Shown: one piece after another, positions 52,849 through 63,331 of the stretch
How the letters are laid out: each line of letters starts with the position of its first letter
How positions within the stretch are numbered: position 1 is the stretch's first letter
NCBI RefSeq assembly: GCF_052857255.1
Contig: NW_027526657.1
Location: forward strand, 62,001-126,000
DNA length: 64,000 nucleotides
Source: Amblyomma americanum
Lineage: Eukaryota > Arthropoda > Arachnida > Ixodida > Ixodidae
Reading direction: 5' to 3'
Notes under the pieces: generated by a model
Told to the model about the DNA's origin: nothing
Databases searched by the model: none
The model's input: only the letters and a program-made list of their open reading frames with translations
Position numbers and translations under genes: made by a program

Positions 52849-55019
52849 GTATTAAGCACGAATACATGCTTTTCGCGCCGTTATAAGAGAAAAAGTTTTG
52901 ACGCGTATCAGAGGAACACTTGTAAAACCGATGTGTTGTGATTTAGCTCATTTCGGTCTAAAACAGCTTGTTTCGCTGTATTAAGCAACAATACATGCTT
53001 TTCGCGCAGTTATAAGAGAAAAAGTTTTGACGCGTATCAGAGGAACACTTGTAAAACCGATGTGTTGTGATTTAGCTCGTTTCGGTCTAAAACAGCTTGT
53101 TTCGCTGTATTAAGCAAGAATACATGCTTTCGCGCAGTTATAAGAGAAAAAGTTTTGACGCGTATCAGAGGAACACTTGTAAAACCGATGTGTTGTGATT
53201 TAGCTCGTTTCGGTCTAAAACAGCTTGTTTCGCTGTATTAAGCAAGAATACATGCTTTTCGTGCAGTTATAAGAGAAAAAGTTTTGACGCGTATCAGAGG
53301 AACACTTGTAAAACCGATGTGTTCAGATTTAGCTCGTTTCGGTCTAAAACAGCTTGTTTCGTTGTATTAAGCACGAATACATGCTTTACGCGCAGTTATA
53401 GAAGAAAAAGTTTTGACGCGTATCAGAGACTTGTAAAACCGATGTGTTGTGATTTAGCTCGTTTCGGTCTAAAACAGCTTGTTTCGTTGTATTAAGCAAG
53501 AATACATGCTTTTCGCGCAGTTATAAGAGAAAAAGTTTTGACGAGTATCACGTGGATACTTGTAAAACCGATGTGTTCAGATTTAGCTCGTTTCGGTTTA
53601 AAACAGCTTGTTTCGCTGTATTAAGCAAGAATACATGCTTTTCGCGCAGTTATAAGAGAAAAAGTTTTGACGCGTATCAGAGGAACACTTGTAAAACCGA
53701 TGTGTTCAGATTTAGCTCGTTTCGGTCTGAAACAGCTTGTTTCGTTGTATTAAGCACGAATACATGCTTTTCGCGCAGTTATAAGAGAAAAAGTTTAGAC
53801 GTGTATCAGAGGAACACTTGTAAAACCGATGTGTTGTGATTTAGCTCGTTTCGGTCTAAAACAGCTTGTTTCGTAGTATTAAGCAAGAATACATGCTTTT
53901 CGCGCAGTTATAAAAGAAAAAGTTTTGACGCGTATAAGAGGAACACTTGTAAAACCTTTGTGTTGTGATTTAGCTCGTTTCGGTCTAAAACAGCTTGTTT
54001 CGCTGTATAAAGAAGAATACATGCTTTTCGCGCAGTTATAAGAGAAAAAGTTTTGACGCGTGTCACAGGGACACTTGTAAAACCGATGTGTTCAGATTTA
54101 GCTCGTTTCGGTCTAAAACAACTTGTTTCGTTTATTAAGCACGAATACATGCTTTACGCGCAGTTATAGAAGAAAAAGTTTTGACGCCTATTAGAGAGAC
54201 ACTTGTAAAACCGATGTGTTATGATTTAGCTCGTTTCGGTCTAAAACAGCTTGTTTCGTTGTATTAAGCAAGAATACATGCTTTTCGCGCAGTTATAAGA
54301 GAAAGTTTTGACGAGTATCACGTGGATACTTGTAAAACCGATGTGTTCAGATTTAGCTCGTTTCGGTCTAAAACAGCTTGTTTCGTTGTATTAAGCAAGA
54401 ATACATGCTTTACGCGCAGTTATAGAAGAAAAAGTTTTGACGCGTATCAGAGAGACACTTGTAAAACCGATGTGTTGTGATTTAGCTCGTTTCGGTCTAA
54501 AACAGCTTGTTTCGTTGTATAAGCAAGAATTCATGCTTTTCGCGCAGTTATAAGAGAAAAAGTTTTGACGAGTATCACGTGGATACTTGTAAAACCGAAG
54601 TGTTCAGATTTAGCTCGTTTCGGTCTAAAACACCTTGTTTCGTTGCATTTAGCACGAATACATGCTTTTCGCTCAGTTATAAGAGAAAAAGTTTAGACGC
54701 GTATCAGAGGAACACTTGTAAAACCGATGTGTTGTGATTGAGCTCGTTTCGGTCTAAAACAACTTGTTTCGCTGTATTAAGCAAGAATACATGCTTTTCG
54801 CGCAGTTATAAGAGAAAAAGTTTTGACGCGTGTCACAGGGACACTTGTAAAACCGATGTGTTCATATTTAGCTCGTTTCGGTCTAAAACAGCTTGTTTCG
54901 TTGTATTAAGCAAGAATACATGCTTTTCGCGCAGTTATAAAAGAAAAAGTTTAGACGCGTATCAGAGGAACACTTGTAAAACCGATGTGTTGTGATTTAG
55001 CTCGTTTCGGTCTAAAACA
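52849..55019 (+). repeat. Monomer block, first copy of the 3' HOR
   Basis: From about 53.95 kb the monomer order repeats at about 57.30 kb (offset 3349) and 61.37 kb (offset a further 4066-4067). A marker is the variant gaattc replacing gaatac, giving EcoRI sites at 54527, 57876 and 61942. This copy has small private indels: tgtataaagaagaatac (about 54005), gtttattaag (about 54129) and gttgtataagc (about 54515). No gene is seen. Confidence 0.82.
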
Positions 55020-58000
55020 GCTTGTTTCGCTGTATTAAGCAGAAATACATGCTTTTCGCGCAGTTATAAGAGAAAAAAGATTTGACGCGTATCAGAGGAA
55101 AACTTGTAAAACCGATGTGTTGTGATTTAGCTCATTTCGGTCTAAAACAGCTTGTTTCGCTGTAATTAAGCAAGAATACATGCTTTTCGCGCAGTTATAA
55201 GAGAAAAAGTTTTGACGCGTGTCACAGGGACACTTGTAAAACCGATGTGTTCAGATTTAGCTCGTTTCGGTCTAAAACAGCTTGTTTCGTTGTATTAAGC
55301 AAGAATACATGCTTTTCGCGCAGTTATAAGAGAAAAAGTTTTGACGCGTATTAGAGAGACACTTGTAAAACCGATGTGTTGTGATTTAGCTCGTTTCGGT
55401 CTAAAACAACTTGTTTCGTTTATTAAGCACGAATACATGCTTTACGCGCAGTTATAGAAGAAAAAGTTTTGACGCCTATTAGAGAGACACTTGTAAAACC
55501 GATGTGTTATGATTTAGCTCGTTTCGGTCTAAAACAGCTTGTTTCGTTGTATTAAGCAAGAATACATGCTTTTCGCGCAGTTATAAGAGAAAGTTTTGAC
55601 GCGTATCAGAGGAACACTTGTAAAACCGATGTGTTGTGATTTAGCTCATTTCGGTCTAAAACAGCTTGTTTCGCTGTATTAGGCAAGAATACATGCTTTT
55701 CGCGCAGTTATAAGAGAAAAAGTTTTGACGAGTATCACGTGGATACGTGTAAAACCGATGTGTTCAGATTTAGCTCGTTTCGGTCTAAAACAGCTTGTTT
55801 CGTTGTATTAAGCAAGAATACATGCTTTTCGCGCAGTTATAAGAGAAAAAGTTTTGACGCGTATTCGAGAGACACTTGTAAAACCGATGTGTTGTGATTT
55901 AGCTCTTTTCGGTCTAAAACAGCTTGTTTCGTTGTATTAAGCAAGAATACATGCTTTTCGCGCAGTTATAAGAGAAAAAGTTTTGACGAGTATCACGTGG
56001 ATACTTGTAAAACCGATGTGTTCAGATTTAGCTCGTTTCGGTCAAAAACAGCTTGTTTCGTAGTATTAAGCACGAATACATGCTTTTCGCGCAGTTAAAA
56101 GAGAAAAAGTTTTGACGAGTATCACGTGGAACACTTGTAATACCGATGTGTTGTGATTTAGCTCGTTTCGGTCTAAAACAGCTTGTTTCGCTGTATTAAG
56201 CAAGAATACATGCTTTTCGCGCAGTTATAAGAGAAAAAGTTTTGACGCGTATCAGAGGAACACTTGTAAAACCGATGTGTTGTGATTTAGCTCGTTTCGG
56301 TCTAAAACAGCTTGTTTCGCTGTATTAAGCAAGAATACATGCTTTTCGTGCAGTTATAAGAGAAAAAGTTTTGACGCGTATCAGAGGAACACTTGTAAAA
56401 CCGATGTGTTCAGATTTAGCTCGTTTCGGTCTAAAACAGCTTGTTTCGTTGTATTAAGCACGAATACATGCTTTACGCGCAGTTATAGAAGAAAAAGTTG
56501 ACGCGTATCAGAGACACTTGTAAAACCGATGTGTTGTGATTTAGCTCGTTTCGGTCTAAAACAGCTTGTTTCGTTGTATTAAGCAAGAATACATGCTTTT
56601 CGCGCAGTTATAAGAGAAAAAGTTTTGACGAGTATCACGTGGATACTTGTAAAACCGATGTGTTCAGATTAAGCTCGTTTCGGTCTAAAACAGCTTGTTT
56701 CGTTGTATTAAGCAAGAATACATGCTTTTCGCGCAGTTATAAGAGAAAAAGTTTTGACGAGTATCACGTGGATACTTGTAAAACCGATGTGTTCAGATTA
56801 AGCTCGTTTCGGTCTAAAACAGCTTGTTTCGTTGTATTAAGCACGAATACATGCTTTTCGCGCAGTTATAAGAGAAAACGTTTTGACGAGTATCACGTGG
56901 AACACTTGTAATACCGATGTGTTGTGATTTAGCTCGCTTCGGTTTAAAACAGCTTGTTTCGCTGTATTAAGCAAGAATACATGCTTTTCGCGCAGTTATA
57001 AGAGAAAAAGTTTTGACGCGTATCAGAGGAACACTTGTATAACCGATGTGTTCAGATTTAGCTCGTTTCGGTCTGAAACAGCTTGTTTCGTTGTATTAAG
57101 CACGAATACATGCTTTTCGCGCAGTTATAAGAGAAAAAGTTTAGACGTGTATCAGAGGAACACTTGTAAAACCGATGTGTTGTGATTTAGCTCGTTTCGG
57201 TCTAAAACAGCTTGTTTCGTAGTATTAAGCAAGAATACATGCTTTTCGCGCAGTTATAAGAGAAAAAGTTTTGACGCGTATTAGAGGAACACTTGTAAAA
57301 CCTTTGTGTTGTGATTTAGCTCGTTTCGGTCTAAAACAGCTTGTTTCGCTGTATTAAGCAAGAATACATGCTTTTCGCGCAGTTATAAGAGAAAACGTTT
57401 TGACGCGTGTCACAGGGACACTTGTAAAACCGATGTGTTCAGATTTAGCTCGTTTCGGTCTAAAACAACTTGTTTCGTTGTATTAAGCACGAATACATGC
57501 TTTACGCGCAGTTATAGAAGAAAAAGTTTTGACGCCTATTAGAGAGACACTTGTAAAACCGATGTGTTATGATTTAGCTCGTTTCGGTCTAAAACAGCTT
57601 GTTTCGTTGTATTAAGCAAGAATACATGCTTTTCGCGCAGTTATAAGAGAAAGTTTTTACGAGTATCACGTGGATACTTGTAAAACCGATGTGTTCAGAT
57701 TTAGCTCGTTTCGGTCTAAAACAGCTTGTTTCGTTGTATTAAGCAAGAATACATGCTTTACGCGCAGTTATAGAAGAAAAAGTTTTGACGCGTATCAGAG
57801 AGACACTTGTAAAACCGATGTGTTGTGATTTAGCTCGTTTCGGTCTAAAACAGCTTGTTTCGTTGTATTAAGCAAGAATTCATGCTTTTCGCGCAGTTAT
57901 AAGAGAAAAAGTTTTGACGAGTATCACGTGGATACTTGTAAAACCGAAGTGTTCAGATTTAGCTCGTTTCGGTCTAAAACAGCTTGTTTCGTTGTATTTA

Positions 58001-59265
58001 GCACGAATACATGCTTTTCGCGCAGTTATAAGAGAAAAAGTTTAGACGCGTATCAGAGGAACACTTGTAAAACCGATGTGTTGTGATTGAGCTCGTTTCG
58101 GTCTAAAACAACTTGTTTCGCTGTATTAAGCAAGAATACATGCTTTTCGCGCAGTTATAAGAGAAAAAGTTTTGACGCGTGTCACAGGGACACTTGTAAA
58201 ACCGATGTGTTCAGATTTAGCTCGTTTCGGTCTAAAACAGCTTGTTTCGTTGTATTAAGCAAGAATACATGCTTTTCGTGCAGTTATAAGAAAAAAAGTT
58301 TAGACGCGTATCAGAGGAACACTTGTAAAACCGATGTGTTGTGATTTAGCTCCTTTCGGTCTAAAACAGCTTGTTTCGCTGTATTAAGCAGAAATACATG
58401 CTTTTCGCGCAGTTATAAGAGAAAAAAGAGCGGACGCGTATCAGAGGAACACTTGTAAAACCGATGTGTTGTGATTTAGCTCGTTTTGGTCTAAAACAGC
58501 TTGTTTCGCTGTATAAAGCAAGAATACATGCTTTTCGCGCAGTTAAAAGAGAAAAAGTTTTGACGCGTATTAGAGAGACACTTGTAAAACCGATGTGTTC
58601 AGATTTACCTCGTTTCGGTCTAAAACAGCTTGTTTCGTTGGACTAAGCACGAATACATGCTTTTCGCGCAGCTATAAGAGAAAAGAGAGTTGACGCGTAT
58701 CAGAGGAACACTTGTAAAACCGATGTGTTGTGATTTAGCTCGTTTCGGTCTAAAACAGCTTGTTTCGCTGTATTAAGCAAGAATACATGCTTTTCGCGCA
58801 GTTATAACAGAAAAAAATTTGACAGCTTGTTTCGCTGTATTAAGCAGGAATACATGATTTTCGCGCAGTATAAGAGAAAAAGTTTTGACGCGTATTAGAG
58901 AGACATGTAAAAGCGATGTGTTGTGATTTAGCTCGTTTCGGTCTAAAACAGCTTGTTTCGTTGGACTAAGCAAGAATACATGCTTTTCGCGCAGGTATAA
59001 GAGAAAAAAGTTTTGACGCGTATCAGAGGAACACTTGTAAAACCGATGTGTTGTGATTTAGCTCATTTCGGTCTAAAACAGCTTGTTTCGCTGTATTAAG
59101 CAAGAATACATGCTTTTCGCGCAGTTATAAGAGAAAAAGTTTTGACGCGTGTCAGAGGGACACTTGTAAAACTGATGTGTTCAGATTTAGCTCGTTTCGG
59201 TCTAAAACAGCTTGTTTCGTATATTAAGCACGAATACATGCTTTTCGCGCAGTTATAAGAGAAAA
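55020..59265 (+). repeat. 3' mosaic HOR, unit 1
   Basis: Contains ctgtaattaagc (55161), gtattcgagag (55861), the short gaaaaagttgacgcg (56491), the EcoRI variant (57876), a truncated monomer (58821), tacatgattttcg with cagtataag (about 58853-58870) and tttcgtatatt (59215). All recur in unit 2. The stretch 55380-55600 carries the gtttattaag deletion of about 54.1 kb (offset about 1287), so it was copied from there. Confidence 0.88.
56264..56392 (+). repeat. Reference monomer (129 bp, TGA-head type)
   Basis: A typical full monomer, useful as a phase reference, starting at ttgtaaaacc. In order it holds the head ttgtgattt (positions 15-26), gctcgtttcgg (27-37), the dyad AAACA-gct-TGTTT (42-54), a second gtttcg (51-56), the short inverted repeat AAGCA/TGCTT (64-81), the CpG-rich block tttcgcgcag (81-90; this copy reads cgtg), a TATA-like tataagag (92-99), an A-tract/T-tract aaaaagtttt (100-109), and the variable tail from about 110 (acgcgtatca, then gaggaacac). 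acgcgt gives most monomers an MluI site. Monomer boundaries are arbitrary because the array is continuous. Confidence 0.9.
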
Positions 59266-59726
59266 AGTTTAGACGCCTATCAGAGGAACACTTGTAAAAC
59301 CGATGTTTTGTGATTTAGCTCGTTTCGGTCTAAAACAGCTTGTTTCGTTGTATTAAGCAAGAATACATGCTTTTCGCGCAGTTATAAGAGAAAAAGTTTT
59401 GACGAGTATCACGTGGAACACTTGTAATACCGATGTGTTGTGATTTGGCTCGTTTCGGTCTAAAACAGCTTGTTTCGTTGTATTAAGCAAGAATACATGC
59501 TTTTCGCGCAGTTATAAGAGAAAAAGTTTTGACGCGTATCAGAGGAACACTTGTAAAAGCGATGTGTTGTGATTTCACTCTTTTCGGACTAAAACAGCTT
59601 GTTTCGATGTATTAAGCACGAATACATGCTTTTCGCAGCAGTTATAAGGAAAAAAGTTTTGACGCGTATCAGAGAGACACTTGTAAAACCGATGTGTTGT
59701 GATTTAGCTCGTTTCGGTCTAAAACA
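59266..59726 (+). repeat. Linker monomers between 3' HOR units
   Basis: About 3.5 monomers. One has gatttggctcg, one has gtgatttcactcttttcggact (a variant of the HOR anchor), and one has an odd tttcgcagcagttataagg (about 59633). No gene is seen. Confidence 0.75.
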
Positions 59727-62700
59727 GCTTGTTTCGCTGTATTAAGCAGAAATACATGCTTTTCGCGCAGTTATAAGAGAAAAAAGATTTGACGCGTATC
59801 AGAGGAAAACTTGTAAAACCGATGTGTTGTGATTTAGCTCATTTCGGTCTAAAACAGCTTGTTTCGCTGTAATTAAGCAAGAATACATGCTTTTCGCGCA
59901 GTTATAAGAGAAAAAGTTTTGACGCGTGTCACAGGGACACTTGTAAAACCGATGTGTTCAGATTTAGCTCGTTTCGGTCTAAAACAGCTTGTTTCGTTGT
60001 ATTAAGCAAGAATACATGCTTTTCGCGCAGTTATAAGAGAAAAAGTTTTGACGCGTATTAGAGAGACACTTGTAAAACCGATGTGTTGTGATTTAGCTCG
60101 TTTCGATCTAAAACAGCTTGTTTCGTTGTATTAAGCAAGAATACATGCTTTTCGCGCAGTTATAAGAGAAAAAGTTTTGACGAGTATCACGTGGATACTT
60201 GTAAAACCGATGTGTTCAGATTAACCTCGTTTCGGTCTAAAACAGCTTGTTTCGTTGTATTAAGCACGAATACATGCTTTTCGCGCAGTTATAAGAGAAA
60301 AAGTTTTGACGAGTATCACGTGGAACACTTGTAATACCGATGTGTTGTGATTTAGCTCGTTTCGGTCTAAAACAGCTTGATTTGCTGTATTAAGCAAGAA
60401 TACATGCTTTTCGCGCAGTTATAAAAGAAAAAGATTTGACGCGTATCAGAGGAACACTTGTAAGACCGATGTGTTGTGATTTAGCTCATTTCGGTCTAAA
60501 ACAGCTTGTTTCGCTGTATTAAGCAAGAATACATGCTTTTCGCGCAGTTATAAGAGAAAAAGTTTTGACGAGTATCACGTGGATACGTGTAAAACCGATG
60601 TGTTCAGATTTAGCTCGTTTCGGTCTAAAACAGCTTGTTTCGTTGTATTAAGCAAGAATACATGCTTTTCGCGCAGTTATAAGAGAAAAAGTTTTGACGC
60701 GTATTCGAGAGACACTTGTAAAACCGATGTGTTGTGATTTAGCTCTTTTCGGTCTAAAACAGCTTGTTTCGTTGTATTAAGCAAGAATACATGCTTTTCG
60801 CGCAGTTATAAGAGAAAAAGTTTTGACGAGTATCACGTGGATACTTGTAAAACCGATGTGTTCAGATTTAGCTCGTTTCGGTCAAAAACAGCTTGTTTCG
60901 TAGTATTAAGCACGAATACATGCTTTTCGCGCAGTTAAAAGAGAAAAAAGTTTTGACGAGTATCACGTGGAACACTTGTAATACCGATGTGTTGTGATTT
61001 AGCTCGTTTCGGTCTAAAACAGCTTGTTTCGCTGTATTAAGCAAGAATACATGCTTTTCGCGCAGTTATAAGAGAAAAAGTTTTGACGCGTATCAGAGGA
61101 ACACTTGTAAAACCGATGTGTTGTGATTTAGCTCGTTTCGGTCTAAAACAGCTTGTTTCGCTGTATTAAGCAAGAATACATGCTTTTCGTGCAGTTATAA
61201 GAGAAAAAGTTTTGACGCGTATCAGAGGAACACTTGTAAAACCGATGTGTTCAGATTTAGCTCGTTTCGGTCTAAAACAGCTTGTTTCGTTGTATTAAGC
61301 ACGAATACATGCTTTACGCGCAGTTATAGAAGAAAAAGTTGACGCGTATCAGAGACACTTGTAAAACCTTTGTGTTGTGATTTAGCTCGTTTCGGTCTAA
61401 AACAGCTTGTTTCGCTGTATTAAGCAAGAATACATGCTTTTCGCGCAGTTATAAGAGAAAACGTTTTGACGCGAGTCACAGGGACACTTGTAAAACCGAT
61501 GTGTTCAGATTTAGCTCGTTTCGGTCTAAAACAACTTGTTTCGTTGTATTAAGCACGAATACATGCTTTACGCGCAGTTATAGAAGAAAAAGTTTTGACG
61601 CCTATTAGAGAGACACTTGTAAAACCGATGTGTTATGATTTAGCTCGTTTCGGTCTAAAACAGCTTGTTTCGTTGTATTAAGCAAGAATACATGCTTTTC
61701 GCGCAGTTATAAGAGAAAGTTTTTACGAGTATCACGTGGATACTTGTAAAACCGATGTGTTCAGATTTAGCTCGTTTCGGTCTAAAACAGCTTGTTTCGT
61801 TGTATTAAGCAAGAATACATGCTTTACGCGCAGTTATAGAAGAAAAAGTTTTGACGCGTATCAGAGAGACACTTGTAAAACCGATGTGTTGTGATTTAGC
61901 TCGTTTCGGTCTAAAACAGCTTGTTTCGTTGTATTAAGCAAGAATTCATGCTTTTCGCGCAGTTATAAGAGAAAAAGTTTTGACGAGTATCACGTGGATA
62001 CTTGTAAAACCGAAGTGTTCAGATTTAGCTCGTTTCGGTCTAAAACAGCTTGTTTCGTTGTATTTAGCACGAATACATGCTTTTCGCGCAGTTATAAGAG
62101 AAAAAGTTTAGACGCGTATCAGAGGAACACTTGTAAAACCGATGTGTTGTGATTGAGCTCGTTTCGGTCTAAAACAACTTGTTTCGCTGTATTAAGCAAG
62201 AATACATGCTTTTCGCGCAGTTATAAGAGAAAAAGTTTTGACGCGTGTCACAGGGACACTTGTAAAACCGATGTGTTCAGATTTAGCTCGTTTCGGTCTA
62301 AAACAGCTTGTTTCGTTGTATTAAGCAAGAATACATGCTTTTCGCGCAGTTATAAGAGAAAAAGTTTAGACGCGTATCAGAGGAACACTTGTAAAACCGA
62401 TGTGTTGTGATTTAGCTCCTTTCGGTCTGAAACAGCTTGTTTCGCTGTATTAAGCAAAAATACATGCTTTTCGCGCAGTTATAAGAGAAAAAAGAGTGGA
62501 CGCGTATCAGAGGAACACTTGTAAAACCGATGTGTTGTGATTTAGCTCGTTTTGGTCTAAAACAGCTTGTTTCGCTGTATAAAGCAAGAATACATGCTTT
62601 TCGCGCAGTTAAAAGAGAAAAAGTTTTGACGCGTATTAGAGAGACACTTGTAAAACCGATGTGTTCAGATTTACCTCGTTTCGGTCAAAAACAGCTTGTT

Positions 62701-63331
62701 TCGTTGGACTAAGCACGAATACATGCTTTTCGCGCAGCTATAAGAGAAAAAAGAGTTGACGCGTATCAGAGGAACACTTGTAAAACCGATGTGTTGTGAT
62801 TTAGCTCGTTTCGGTCTAAAACAGCTTGTTTCGCTGTATTAAGCAAGAATACATGCTTTTCGCGCAGTTATAAGAGAAAAAAATTTGACAGCTTGTTTCG
62901 CTGTATTAAGCAGGAATACATGATTTTCGCGCAGTATAAGAGAAAAAGTTTTGACGCGTATTAGAGAGACATGTAAAACCGATGTGTTGTGATTTAGCTC
63001 GTTTCGGTCTAAAACAGCTTGTTTCGTTGGACTAAGCAAGAATACATGCTTTTCGCGCAGTTATAAGAGAAAAAAGTTTTGACGCGTATCAGAGGAACAC
63101 TTGTAAAACCGATGTGTTGTGATTTAGCTCATTTCGGTCTAAAACAGCTTGTTTCGCTGTATTAAGCAAGAATACATGCTTTTCGCGCAGTTATAAGAGA
63201 AAAAGTTTTGACGCGTGTCAGAGGGACACTTGTAAAACCGATGTGTTCAGATTTAGCTCGTTTCGGTCTAAAACAGCTTGTTTCGTATATTAAGCACGAA
63301 TACATGCTTTTCGCGCAGTTATAAGAGAAAA
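59727..63331 (+). repeat. 3' mosaic HOR, unit 2
   Basis: Matches unit 1 with offsets of 4707 (at 59868), about 4840 (60701, 61332) and 4066 (61942, 62887, 63281). The drop from 4841 to 4066-4067 is a deletion of about 774 bp (six monomers) at about 61367, where the short gagacacttgtaaaacc tail is fused to ctttgtgttg. Between about 60060 and 60420 it instead matches 52255-52620 (shared tttcgatctaaaac and gattaacctcg). The unit is therefore a mosaic. Confidence 0.88.

Noticed and set aside
54527..61947. EcoRI sites at 54527, 57876 and 61942 as cloning or vector junctions
   Set aside because: They are a single c-independent a-to-t change (gaatac to gaattc) in one HOR position, copied with the HOR. 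Flanking sequence is ordinary satellite.
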